A stretch of DNA of 64,000 nucleotides from Serpentinimonas maccroryi (GTDB lineage: Bacteria > Pseudomonadota > Gammaproteobacteria > Burkholderiales > Burkholderiaceae_C), in NCBI RefSeq assembly GCF_000828915.1, contig NZ_AP014569.1:372001-436000 (forward strand). Direction: 5' to 3'. This document shows, piece by piece, positions 56,048 through 63,933 of the stretch. A program made the position numbers and the translations under genes. The notes beneath the pieces are model-generated. The model made no database searches. It was not told the DNA's origin and worked only from the letters and a program-made list of their open reading frames with translations. The first letter of the stretch is position 1. Each line of letters begins with the position of its first letter.

Positions 56048-56738
56048 CCGCGATGCCCAACTCAGACGCCATAGCCCTTTGGTGCTCCGTTTGGCGCATC
56101 ATTTGATGGCGCGACTGCCCGCCAGCGTCGATATCGATGACCTGATCCAGGTTGGGATGATCGGTCTCAACGAAGCCCTGACGCGCTACGACCCGGCGCA
56201 AGGGGTGCAATTCGAGACCTTTGCCAGTCAGCGCATCCGTGGCGCCATGCTCGACGAGTTGCGCGACGGCGACTGGCTCTCACGCAGCTCGCGCAAGCAA
56301 CAAAAAGACATCGAGGCGGCGGTGCAACGGCTGGAACAGCGCCTGCAGCGGGCACCGCGTGAATCCGAGATCGCGCTCGAGCTCGGGCTGTCGCTGCCCG
56401 AATACCAGGAGATGCTGGGCCGGGTGCGCGGCTCGCAGCTGGTCTATCTCGAGGACTTGACCGGCGGGACGGAAGACGAGCCGTTTCTTGACCGCTTTTT
56501 GCCCGCCGACGAAGGTGCCAACCCACAGGCTCAGTTGAGCGTGCAGCGCATGCGTGCGGCCTTGGTCGAGGGCATCAACAAACTGCCCGAGCGCGAGCAG
56601 CACGTGATGAGCATGTATTACGAACATGACATGAACCTCAAAGAGATCGCTGCCGTATTGGGTGTGACCGAGTCGCGCGTGAGCCAGTTGCACAGCCAGT
56701 CGATCGCCCGGCTGCGGGCCCGGCTTCGTGCCCACTAA
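56022..56738 (+). CDS. fliA: Flagellar sigma factor sigma-28
   Basis: Alternative sigma factor for late flagellar genes. The 238-residue product (MYTAKGTLDRDAQLRRHSPL start, as in homologues) has region 2 LAHHLMARLPASVDIDDLIQ and GMIGLNEALTRYDPAQGVQF, region 3 ASQRIRGAMLDELRDGDWLS, and region 4 HDMNLKEIAAVLGVTESRVS. ATG 55959 is in frame but deeper in the upstream gene. No promoter was seen directly before it, so it should be expressed with flhBAF. It is opposed by the nearby FlgM. Confidence 0.95.
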   Translation: MYTAKGTLDRDAQLRRHSPLVLRLAHHLMARLPASVDIDDLIQVGMIGLNEALTRYDPAQGVQFETFASQRIRGAMLDELRDGDWLSRSSRKQQKDIEAAVQRLEQRLQRAPRESEIALELGLSLPEYQEMLGRVRGSQLVYLEDLTGGTEDEPFLDRFLPADEGANPQAQLSVQRMRAALVEGINKLPEREQHVMSMYYEHDMNLKEIAAVLGVTESRVSQLHSQSIARLRARLRAH

Positions 56739-56767
56739 AGCACGCGGGCCCAAACAGCTTCGGCGTT

Positions 56768-57217
56768 TCAGGTTTTGAAGTAGCCCGATGCTGCCCCGTT
56801 GCTCGAGGCAAACGGGCTGGCGCGCCCAGCCAGGCGGCTATAGGCTTTGACGGCGTCGGCTGGGAAAAGCACATCAAGCGCACGCTGCGCTTGTGCCGAC
56901 AGGCGGGTGTTGGTCTGGCTGATTTGCTGGATATCGGCGCCTAGGCGCTGCAATTGCAATGCAACCTCAGCAGGTACGGCCGCGCCCTGCGTGGCGGTTT
57001 TCTGCAGCAGCGGCAGGTGGTGGGCCATAGACCGGTTCAGTTCTGCGACGGCAGCAACCAAGGCATCCGCGTTTTCGCCATCTATAGATTCCAGCGCCAA
57101 GCGCTGCACCGCAGCAACAGCCCCGCGCAAGGCCGTCAAGGTCTCAAGTGCCGCGCGCCAACCGGGGTCGCCAGCAGGGGTGGGCGGGGGCTTGCGCACC
57201 AAACCCGGGTTGCTCAT
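56768..57217 (-). CDS. flgN: Flagellar export chaperone FlgN
   Basis: A 149-residue mostly helical protein, probable chaperone for the hook-filament proteins FlgK and FlgL. The recognisable helix is RLALESIDGENADALVAAVA with HHLPLLQKTA. The sequence is poorly conserved, and identity rests also on the ATGA overlap with flgM. It converges on fliA with a 29-bp gap. Confidence 0.85.
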   Translation of the reverse strand: MSNPGLVRKPPPTPAGDPGWRAALETLTALRGAVAAVQRLALESIDGENADALVAAVAELNRSMAHHLPLLQKTATQGAAVPAEVALQLQRLGADIQQISQTNTRLSAQAQRALDVLFPADAVKAYSRLAGRASPFASSNGAASGYFKT

Positions 57218-57567
57218 CGCATGGGGGCAGAGCCGGTTTCAGAGCGGGGTGCAGAGGCCGCCACGCCGAGCATTTCACGCGCCTGAACCAGCACCTGATC
57301 GGCGATGGCTTCGGCGTTGACCGAAAACGAACCGTTTTGGATTGCGCTGCGCATGGCCTGCACCTTTTCGGCGTTGAAAACGTCGGCGCCGGAGCGCGCC
57401 ACGTTATTGGTCATGGTCTGGGTCACGGCCGAAAGCCGCACCTCGACACTGGCCGCGGTTGCGGACCCGGTGCTGCCAACCGCCTGAGCGGGCACGGCTG
57501 CCCGATCCAACATTCGCGTGGACGGACTAACTGCAGCAGGCTTGTCGGTGAGGTGATTGACGTTCAT
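57214..57567 (-). CDS. flgM: Anti-sigma-28 factor FlgM
   Basis: Binds FliA until exported through the completed hook. The 117-residue product has the C-terminal helical region RSGADVFNAEKVQAMRSAIQ followed by NGSFSVNAEAIADQVLVQARE. ATG 57567 (MNVNHLTDKPAAVSPS) was chosen over the in-frame 57600, which is inside the promoter region. It has a near-perfect sigma-28 promoter directly upstream, so FliA drives its own inhibitor. Confidence 0.93.
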   Translation of the reverse strand: MNVNHLTDKPAAVSPSTRMLDRAAVPAQAVGSTGSATAASVEVRLSAVTQTMTNNVARSGADVFNAEKVQAMRSAIQNGSFSVNAEAIADQVLVQAREMLGVAASAPRSETGSAPMR

Positions 57568-57609
57568 GACGCGCTCCAAACCCCCAGATAAGAGGGGCAC
57601 TTGAGAGCC

Positions 57610-57636
57610 TTATCGGCCGAATGAAGCCCGACTTTA
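57610..57636 (-). promoter_or_regulatory. Sigma-28 (FliA) promoter of flgM-flgN
   Basis: On the minus strand TAAA (57636-57633) and GCCGATAA (57617-57610) are separated by exactly 15 bp. This equals the enterobacterial sigma-28 consensus. The flgM ATG lies 42 bp further downstream on the minus strand. Confidence 0.92.
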
Positions 57637-57670
57637 ACCTTTTTTTGCGGTTCTGGCTATGGCGCTGGTG

Positions 57671-58459
57671 TCACAGGCGTACAGCGACTGTGTCGGCGTT
57701 GATGACCACCCCGTTGACGATTTGCCGATTCGGTAGCCGCACCCGCACCGCTTGGCCGAGCACCCCGTGGCTGAGCGCGGTACCACTGGCGCTTAGTGTA
57801 AAGCCCGCGCCATCGAGTTGCAATTTTACTTGGCTGCCCGAGGCAAACATTTGCGGTGCGCGCACCATGCCGTTGCGCAGCACTTGCCCAGGTTGCAGCG
57901 CGCTGACCGCCGCCAGGCCCAGCCATTGCTCGGAGCGGGTCAGCGGTGGCGAGGGGTGCGCGGCCCAGTCGATCTCGGTGAGCTCTAAGTCGGACTGGGT
58001 CAAGGTGGTACCGGCTCGCACTGGCTGGCGGATGACCCAAGCCGGGCCCCAGGCGCGCACCTCGATGGGCAAAAACACCGTCCAAGCCACCGGGCCTTGC
58101 ACGCAGCGCAGCCCGATGCGGGTGCGGCCCCAGAGCCGCGTGTTGTTGGGCATAAAGGGTTCGACACGGGCGCATGGGGCCAATTGCAGACGGCTGTCGA
58201 AGCGCCCAACCACCACCTCGGGGCGCAAGGGCAAGTCGGAGCTGGCTTGGGCGATCAGCTGTTCGTTGATCCAGCGCTCGGTCTGTTGCGACCAGGCCTG
58301 GTGTGCCGGGCTGGGCTGGGTGGAGGCGGCGGCACCGCTCAAGCCCATTGCGAGCGCCAATACCCACCCCAGCAGCAGGGCGGCACGCCGCACGTGGCTG
58401 CGCTGCGGTCTTTGGCAGGAGCAGAGTGGGTTCGGGCGCATGGGGGCAGGTATGGGCAT
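57671..58459 (-). CDS. flgA: Flagellar basal body P-ring assembly chaperone FlgA
   Basis: Periplasmic chaperone for P-ring assembly (FlgI). The 262-residue precursor has an unusual Pro/Arg-rich extension and then a signal core (AALLLGWVLALAMGLSGAAA). The SAF/ChapFlgA domain includes AWVIRQPVRAGTTLTQSDLE, SALQPGQVLRNGMVRAPQMF and NGVVINADTVAVRL. It is divergent from flgB, with a FlhDC-box-like element between. TACAGT on the minus strand (58480-58475) is a possible -10. Confidence 0.94.
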   Translation of the reverse strand: MPIPAPMRPNPLCSCQRPQRSHVRRAALLLGWVLALAMGLSGAAASTQPSPAHQAWSQQTERWINEQLIAQASSDLPLRPEVVVGRFDSRLQLAPCARVEPFMPNNTRLWGRTRIGLRCVQGPVAWTVFLPIEVRAWGPAWVIRQPVRAGTTLTQSDLELTEIDWAAHPSPPLTRSEQWLGLAAVSALQPGQVLRNGMVRAPQMFASGSQVKLQLDGAGFTLSASGTALSHGVLGQAVRVRLPNRQIVNGVVINADTVAVRL

Positions 58460-58505
58460 GAACTGTGTTGCAGCACTGTAGCCCGGTCGTGGGCGTGAGT
58501 TGAGC

Positions 58506-58535
58506 GGAAATAACCGGCTTACAGGCCGCTTATTC
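58506..58535. promoter_or_regulatory. FlhDC-box-like inverted repeat between flgA and flgB
   Basis: GGAAATAACCGG (58506-58517) and CCGCTTATTC (58526-58535) are imperfect inverted halves. The AAATAACC and GCTTATTC cores are 12 bp apart, as in E. coli FlhD4C2 sites (AAATARCG - N10-12 - CGYTATTT). They lie in the divergent flgA/flgB control region, an FlhDC target in enterobacteria. Confidence 0.6.
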
Positions 58536-58552
58536 AGGGCTTAACCAGGGCT

Positions 58553-58578
58553 CAAGTTTTCCACAATCGCGGCATCGG
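58553..58578 (+). promoter_or_regulatory. Core promoter motif upstream of flgB, shared with the flgI region
   Basis: TCAAGTTTTCCACAAT is followed after five bases by CATCGG. The same T-x-AAGTTTT-x-CACAAT-N5-CATCGG arrangement occurs at 63867-63892, between flgH and flgI. CACAAT (58562-58567) is a possible -10. Confidence 0.5.
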
Positions 58579-58628
58579 GGCCGGATTCGCTGCAAGCGCC
58601 CCCCAACCGCAAGCCGCAGGAGCGCAAG

Positions 58629-59057
58629 ATGTTTGAGCCACTGACCCGGCGTCTCGAGTTCTTCTCGGACGCGCTGCAGTTGCGGGCCCACCGCCAGCAG
58701 GTGTTGGCCAGCAACATCGCCAACGCCGACACGCCCGGCTTTGTGGCGCGCGACTTCGATTTTCGCCAAGCAATGGACAGCGTGCGCTCGCGCGGCCCCG
58801 AGCTGCGCGCCGGGGCCATGCCAGTGCTCACCGGCGGCAACGCCCAGCATCTGCGCACAGCATCGGCCCTGGCCGACGTACCCGACCGCAACCGCGTGCA
58901 GTACAGCGTCCAGACCCAGCCCAGCCTCGACGGCAACACCGTGGACCTAGACCAACAGCGCGCCAACTTCATCCACAACGCGGTGCAGTACGAGTCCACG
59001 CTGCGCTTCATCAACGGCCACGTGCGCACCATGCTCAGTGCCATCCAAGGCCAGTAA
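58629..59057 (+). CDS. flgB: Flagellar basal body rod protein FlgB
   Basis: Proximal rod protein, 142 residues. N-terminal LRAHRQQVLASNIANADTPG and DFDFRQAM match FlgB. AGGAG precedes the ATG. It leads the operon flgB-C-D-E-F-G-H(-I). Confidence 0.97.
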   Translation: MFEPLTRRLEFFSDALQLRAHRQQVLASNIANADTPGFVARDFDFRQAMDSVRSRGPELRAGAMPVLTGGNAQHLRTASALADVPDRNRVQYSVQTQPSLDGNTVDLDQQRANFIHNAVQYESTLRFINGHVRTMLSAIQGQ

Positions 59058-59069
59058 AGGAGCACCATC

Positions 59070-59477
59070 ATGTCGATGTTCACCATTTTCAGCGTCTCGG
59101 GCAGCGCCATCAGCGCCCAAGCGCAGCGCCTCAACACCGTGGCCAGCAATTTGGCCAACGCCGACGCCGTGGCCGGTCCCGATGGCCAGGCCTTCCGCGC
59201 GCGTCAGGTGGTTTTTCAGACCGTGCCTATGGGCAACAACCCGGCTTCGCAAGGGGTGCGGGTGCAAGACGTGATCGAAAGCCAAGTGCCCAACCGGCGC
59301 GTGTTTAACCCGCAGCACCCCAACGCCGACGGCGAGGGCTACGTGACGCACTCCAACGTGAATCCGGTCGAAGAAATGGTCAACATGATCTCGGCCTCGC
59401 GCTCGTACCAGAACAACGTCGAAGTCATGAACACCGCCAAACACCTGCTGCTGCGCACGCTGCAGATGGGCCAATAA
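59070..59477 (+). CDS. flgC: Flagellar basal body rod protein FlgC
   Basis: Proximal rod protein, 135 residues. SAQAQRLNTVASNLANADAV at the N-terminus and the C-terminal VNPVEEMVNMISASRSYQNN match FlgC. AAAGGAG is a strong Shine-Dalgarno sequence. It lies 12 bp after flgB. Confidence 0.97.
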   Translation: MSMFTIFSVSGSAISAQAQRLNTVASNLANADAVAGPDGQAFRARQVVFQTVPMGNNPASQGVRVQDVIESQVPNRRVFNPQHPNADGEGYVTHSNVNPVEEMVNMISASRSYQNNVEVMNTAKHLLLRTLQMGQ

Positions 59478-59497
59478 GCGCACACCGGAGCCTCGCC

Positions 59498-60154
59498 ATG
59501 TTTATGTCTGCCCTGAGCCGCACCGAGATCGATGCCTACAACGCCAAAGGCGGCGCGCAAGGCCAGGCCACCGATCCGCAAGCGGCGCAAGACCGCTTCC
59601 TCAAGCTCTTTGTGGCCCAGTTGAGCAACCAAGACCCGCTCAATCCCATGGACAACGCGCAGATGACGAGCCAGATGGCGCAGATCAACACCGTCACCGG
59701 CATCCAGCAGCTCAACCAGACCGTCAAGTCGTTGGCCGAGCAGTTTGGCCAGACGCAGGCGGCACAAGCCGCGAGCTTGGTCGGGCGCCAAGTAGTGTCC
59801 CAAGGCAACGCGCTGAGTGTGCACAACGGCGTGGTGCAGGGCAGCTTCAGCCTGCCCCAAGCCAGCGACAGCGTGCGCGTCGATGTGCTCGGCCATGCGG
59901 GCGAGTTGCTGGGCAGCACCAGTCTGGGCCCGCGCGGTGCCGGCTTGCAGCACTTTGACTGGGTGCCCGAAGGTGTGGATGCGGCGCGCGTGGCCTCGAT
60001 GCAGGTGCACGCCATGGCCAATGGCCAGGCGCTCACGGCCATGCCGCTGGCGCGCCAGCGTGTCGAATCGGTCGGCATCATCGAAGGCCAAGTGCACCTG
60101 CGCGCCGCCGACGGCAGTACCCTCAAGCAGCAAGACGTGCTGGCCTTTTTTTGA
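59498..60154 (+). CDS. flgD: Flagellar hook capping protein FlgD
   Basis: Scaffold for hook polymerisation, 218 residues. The FlgD signature is FLKLFVAQLSNQDPLNPMDN followed by QMTSQMAQINTVTGIQQLN. C-terminal beta domains include SDSVRVDVLGHAGELLGSTS. Located between flgC and flgE as expected. Confidence 0.96.
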   Translation: MFMSALSRTEIDAYNAKGGAQGQATDPQAAQDRFLKLFVAQLSNQDPLNPMDNAQMTSQMAQINTVTGIQQLNQTVKSLAEQFGQTQAAQAASLVGRQVVSQGNALSVHNGVVQGSFSLPQASDSVRVDVLGHAGELLGSTSLGPRGAGLQHFDWVPEGVDAARVASMQVHAMANGQALTAMPLARQRVESVGIIEGQVHLRAADGSTLKQQDVLAFF

Positions 60155-60185
60155 ACCCAATTTCCAGCATTGATTGGAGCACGAC

Positions 60186-61460
60186 ATGAGTTTTCAAACC
60201 GGTTTGTCAGGCCTGAACGCGGCTGCACGCAACCTCCAGGTGATCGGGCACAACATCGCCAACGCCAACACCACCGGCATGAAAGCCAGCCGGGCCGAGT
60301 TCGCCGAGGTTTATGCCGCCGCTTTGGGCGCGACTGGCGGAGCCAGCGCCGGCATGGGGGTGCAAGTGGCCGCGATAGCGCAACTGTTTACGCAGGGCAA
60401 CCTAAAAATAACCGGCAATCAGCTCGATCTGGCCATCAACGGGGCCGGGTTTTTCCAAGTCAATGCCCCCGATGGCAGCCCACTGTTTACCCGAAACGGT
60501 GAGTTCAAACTCGATAAAGACGGTTTTATCGTCACCAACACCGGCGCGCGCCTGCAAGGTTTTGACACCGACGCGTTGGGTCAGCGCACCAGTGCCGTGA
60601 CCAGAGACCTGACGCTGCCTACCGGTCAGCCGATTCCGCCACGAGCCTCTGGCATCACTGCGGCCAACCCCTTGAGTCGAGGCATAGAGATCACGGCCAA
60701 CCTCGACGCGGGTGCGGCGATTGAGTCGCCTCCGACGGCCCCCCTGACGGAGGCCCAAAAGCGCTTTGGTACCGCGCTCAATGCGTTTGATGAGCAAGGC
60801 AGCCCGGTTGCCGTGCAGCTTTATTTCGTCAAGACGGCTGCCAACACCTGGCAAATTGCAGCCAGCTTGGACAATGGCAACAGCTTGTTGGCAGGCGGCG
60901 GCGCCCTGACTTTTGGTGCCAATGGCCAGTTGGTTTCTTCAGCCATCTCGAACATCACGATTCCGGCTGCGGTCGCTCCCGCCACCGTACCGAGTTCAGC
61001 GCTGACCATTCCCCTCACTCTGGCAGACCCTGCCGGCACCCCCACCCTGACCCAGTTTGGCTCCCGTTTTGGCGTTTTTGCCCTGACCCAAGATGGTTAT
61101 GCCGCCGGCGATCTGACATCGATCGATATCGCTGAAAACGGCGTGGTCATGGCGCGCTACTCCAACGGCATTTCGCGTGCCGAAGGCCAGGTCGCTTTGG
61201 CCAACTTTCGCAACTTGCAGGGCTTGCAGCCGATCAATGGCGGCTTCTGGGCGCAGACCTTTGCGTCGGGACCTCCCACATTGGGCGGTCCGCAAGAAGG
61301 TGGAGTGGGTTTGGTGCGCCAAAATGCGTTGGAGGAATCCAACGTCGAACTGACCCAAGAGCTGGTCAACATGATGGTCGCGCAGCGTTCGTACCAGGCC
61401 AACGCGCAGACCATCCGCACGCAGGACCAGGTGTTGCAGACCCTGGTCAATATGCGCTGA
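60186..61460 (+). CDS. flgE: Flagellar hook protein FlgE
   Basis: Hook subunit, 424 residues. The N-terminal FQTGLSGLNAAARNLQVIGH with NIANANTTGMK and the C-terminal NVELTQELVNMMVAQRSYQA with NAQTIRTQDQVLQTL are the conserved rod/hook motifs. ATG 60186 follows TTGGAG; in-frame ATG 60174 is less suitable. Its central part (60900-61050) is Thr/Ser/Pro-rich and somewhat lower in GC than the flanking genes. Confidence 0.97.
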   Translation: MSFQTGLSGLNAAARNLQVIGHNIANANTTGMKASRAEFAEVYAAALGATGGASAGMGVQVAAIAQLFTQGNLKITGNQLDLAINGAGFFQVNAPDGSPLFTRNGEFKLDKDGFIVTNTGARLQGFDTDALGQRTSAVTRDLTLPTGQPIPPRASGITAANPLSRGIEITANLDAGAAIESPPTAPLTEAQKRFGTALNAFDEQGSPVAVQLYFVKTAANTWQIAASLDNGNSLLAGGGALTFGANGQLVSSAISNITIPAAVAPATVPSSALTIPLTLADPAGTPTLTQFGSRFGVFALTQDGYAAGDLTSIDIAENGVVMARYSNGISRAEGQVALANFRNLQGLQPINGGFWAQTFASGPPTLGGPQEGGVGLVRQNALEESNVELTQELVNMMVAQRSYQANAQTIRTQDQVLQTLVNMR

Positions 61461-61498
61461 TGCCACAAGCTGCGCACTAAACGCCAAGGAGCCCGAGC

Positions 61499-62242
61499 AT
61501 GGACCGCATGATCTATCTAGCCCTGTCGGGGGCCAACGCGGCCATGCACCGCAAGCAGGTGCTCACGCACAACCTGGCCAACGTGAGCACCAACGGCTTT
61601 CGCGCCGAAATGTCCACCTTCCGCTCGGTGCCGCTGCGCGGCGAGGGGGCGAGCACGCGTGCCTTTGCGCTCGAAGCCACCGCTGGCCACCTCGACACCC
61701 CTGGGGCCATCAACCAGACCGGACGCAACCTCGATGTGGCCGCAGCCGGACGCGCCTTTTTTGCCGTGCAGGCGCTCGACGGCACCGAGGCCTACACCCG
61801 CGCCGGTGCCTTGCAGGTGTCGGCCCAAGGGCAGCTGGTGGGCGTCAATGGCTTGCCGATGCTCGACGACGGCGCGGCACCGATCGCGGTGCCGGCCAAC
61901 GCCCAGGTGATGATCGCCAGCGACGGCACGGTGAGCGCGCGCGTGGGCGAGGAGCCGCCGCAGGCGCTCGGGCGCCTCAAGCTGGTCACGCCCGACGACG
62001 CAGCGCAGCGCCTGGTGCGTGGCAACGATGGCCTGTTTCGCAGCGCCGACGGCGGCCCGCTGCCGGCAGACGCCACCGCCACGCTGATCGACGGCGCCCT
62101 CGAGGGCTCGAACGTGAACCCGGTCGAGGCCATGGTGGGCATGATCAGCGTGGCGCGCCAGTTCGAACTGCAACTGCGCATGCTGCAAAACGCCGAGCGC
62201 AACGACCAAACCGCCGCCCGCCTGTTGAATCTGCAGGGCTAA
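61499..62242 (+). CDS. flgF: Flagellar basal body rod protein FlgF
   Basis: Proximal rod protein, 247 residues. MIYLALSGANAAMHRKQVLT with HNLANVSTNGFRAE and C-terminal NVNPVEAMVGMISVARQFEL are typical. AAGGAG precedes the ATG. Confidence 0.97.
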   Translation: MDRMIYLALSGANAAMHRKQVLTHNLANVSTNGFRAEMSTFRSVPLRGEGASTRAFALEATAGHLDTPGAINQTGRNLDVAAAGRAFFAVQALDGTEAYTRAGALQVSAQGQLVGVNGLPMLDDGAAPIAVPANAQVMIASDGTVSARVGEEPPQALGRLKLVTPDDAAQRLVRGNDGLFRSADGGPLPADATATLIDGALEGSNVNPVEAMVGMISVARQFELQLRMLQNAERNDQTAARLLNLQG

Positions 62243-62272
62243 ACCCGGCCCTTTGCACCCTAGGAGCACACC

Positions 62273-63055
62273 ATGATTAACTCACTGCAGATCGCCAGCA
62301 CCGGCATGCGCGCGATGCAAACCCAGCTCGACGTGATTTCGCACAATCTGGCCAACGTCTCGACCACGGGTTTTAAGCGCAGCAGCGCCATGTTCGAAGA
62401 CTTGATCTACCAAAATCTGCGTCAGGTCGGGGCCCCCAACTCCGAGCAGGCCGAGCTGCCCACCGGTTTGCAGCTCGGGCTGGGGGTGCGCACCGTGGCC
62501 ACCGCGCGCACCTTCACCCAAGGCAGCTTGCAAAAAACCGAAAACCAGCTTGACGTGGCGATCAACGGCGACGGTTTTTTCCAGATCGAAATGCCCGACG
62601 GCAGCACCGCCTTCACGCGCGACGGCAGCTTCAAGATCACCGCCGAGGGCCGCTTGGTGAACAACAGCGGCATGCCAGTGATCGGCGCGGTGACCATTCC
62701 GCGCGATGCGCGCAGCGTCACCATCGGCGCAGACGGTCAGGTGACGGTGCTGGTGGGCACCAACCCGGCGCCACAGCCGGCGGGCACGATCACGCTCGCC
62801 ACCTTCATCAACCCGGCGGGGCTGGAGCCGCGCGGTCAAAACCTATTCACCGAAACCGCGGCCTCAGGTGAGGCGGCTGTGGGTGCACCCGGCAGCGAAG
62901 GGCGCGGCCCGGTGCTGCAGGGCTTTTTGGAAAGTTCCAACGTGAATGTGGTGCAAGAGCTGGTGGCCATGATCCAGACCCAGCGCGCCTACGAACTCAA
63001 CTCGCGCGCCGTCCAGACCTCGGACCAGATGCTGGCGCGGCTGGCGCAGATTTGA
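62273..63055 (+). CDS. flgG: Flagellar distal rod protein FlgG
   Basis: Distal rod protein, 260 residues, the standard length. LQIASTGMRAMQTQLDVISH with NLANVSTTGFKRSSAMFEDL and C-terminal VQELVAMIQTQRAYELNSRA match FlgG. TAGGAG precedes the ATG. Confidence 0.98.
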   Translation: MINSLQIASTGMRAMQTQLDVISHNLANVSTTGFKRSSAMFEDLIYQNLRQVGAPNSEQAELPTGLQLGLGVRTVATARTFTQGSLQKTENQLDVAINGDGFFQIEMPDGSTAFTRDGSFKITAEGRLVNNSGMPVIGAVTIPRDARSVTIGADGQVTVLVGTNPAPQPAGTITLATFINPAGLEPRGQNLFTETAASGEAAVGAPGSEGRGPVLQGFLESSNVNVVQELVAMIQTQRAYELNSRAVQTSDQMLARLAQI

Positions 63056-63118
63056 AGCGGGTTGAAGCGATTCCGCAACCGCGCCCTTAAACCCAGCCGA
63101 CCTTCCGGATTACGCATC

Positions 63119-63868
63119 ATGAATCCCTTACTGCCGCGCAGGCCCATGGCTGTGCATTTTGTACGACCCGTACGCAGCGGCCCACGTGGGTCGGTGCTGC
63201 TGGTGACCCTGCTGGGCGCGCTGGTCTTGAGCGGCTGCGAAACCCTGTCGCAAGTGCCCCAAGTCGATCTGGTGCCGGCGCCGCGCACCCTCGACTTCCC
63301 GCAGGCGCAGGCCGCACCGGCGGCACCGCTCAACGGCAGCCTGTTTGCCGCCGCCACCTTTCGTCCGGGCTTTGAAGACCATCGCGCGCGCTTGGTGGGC
63401 GATGCGCTCACTATCCAGATCAGCGAACGCGTCAGCGCCACGCAAGAGAGCGCGACCACGGTCAACCGCAATTCGGAGCTCAGCGCTGGAGTGACCGCTT
63501 TTCCGCTGGCGCGTGCACGCGAGCTCGGGCGCTTGCGCACTGCGGCCGAGACCGAAAACAGCTTCAACGCCGACGGCTCGACCGAAGCCACCCACACCTT
63601 TGCCGGCAGCATCACGGCGGTGGTGACGCAGGTGCTGCCCAACGGGCACCTGGTGGTGGTGGGCGAAAAACAGATCGGTGTGAACCAGAACGTGGATGTG
63701 CTGCAGTTTTCGGGCACGGTCGATCCGCGCACCATCCGACCCGGCAACACGGTTCAGTCGACCCAAGTGGCCAACGTGCGCGTGCTCTCGCGCGGCCGCG
63801 GCGCGCAGGCCGATGCGCACACATTTGGCTGGTTGGCACGCTTCTTTTTAACGCTTATGCCGTTCTAA
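63119..63868 (+). CDS. flgH: Flagellar L-ring lipoprotein FlgH
   Basis: Outer-membrane L-ring subunit. The 249-residue precursor has a lipoprotein signal ending LVLSGC (Cys at about residue 40). The L-ring part has LVGDALTIQISERVSATQES and FAGSITAVVTQVLPNGHLVV then GEKQIGVNQNVDVLQFSGTV. ATG 63119 is chosen over in-frame ATG 63062, since the signal begins shortly after. The N-terminal region before the hydrophobic core is longer than usual. Confidence 0.96.
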   Translation: MNPLLPRRPMAVHFVRPVRSGPRGSVLLVTLLGALVLSGCETLSQVPQVDLVPAPRTLDFPQAQAAPAAPLNGSLFAAATFRPGFEDHRARLVGDALTIQISERVSATQESATTVNRNSELSAGVTAFPLARARELGRLRTAAETENSFNADGSTEATHTFAGSITAVVTQVLPNGHLVVVGEKQIGVNQNVDVLQFSGTVDPRTIRPGNTVQSTQVANVRVLSRGRGAQADAHTFGWLARFFLTLMPF

Positions 63869-63892
63869 AGTTTTACACAATGGGCTCATCGG
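63867..63892 (+). promoter_or_regulatory. Promoter-like motif upstream of flgI, shared with flgB
   Basis: TAAAGTTTTACACAAT followed after five bases by CATCGG. It overlaps the flgH stop codon and matches the flgB upstream element. It may give flgI (and following genes) their own promoter inside the operon. Confidence 0.45.
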
Positions 63893-63933
63893 CTGCTGTT
63901 TGCAGCCGCATGCGCCGCACCGGAGTTTGTACG

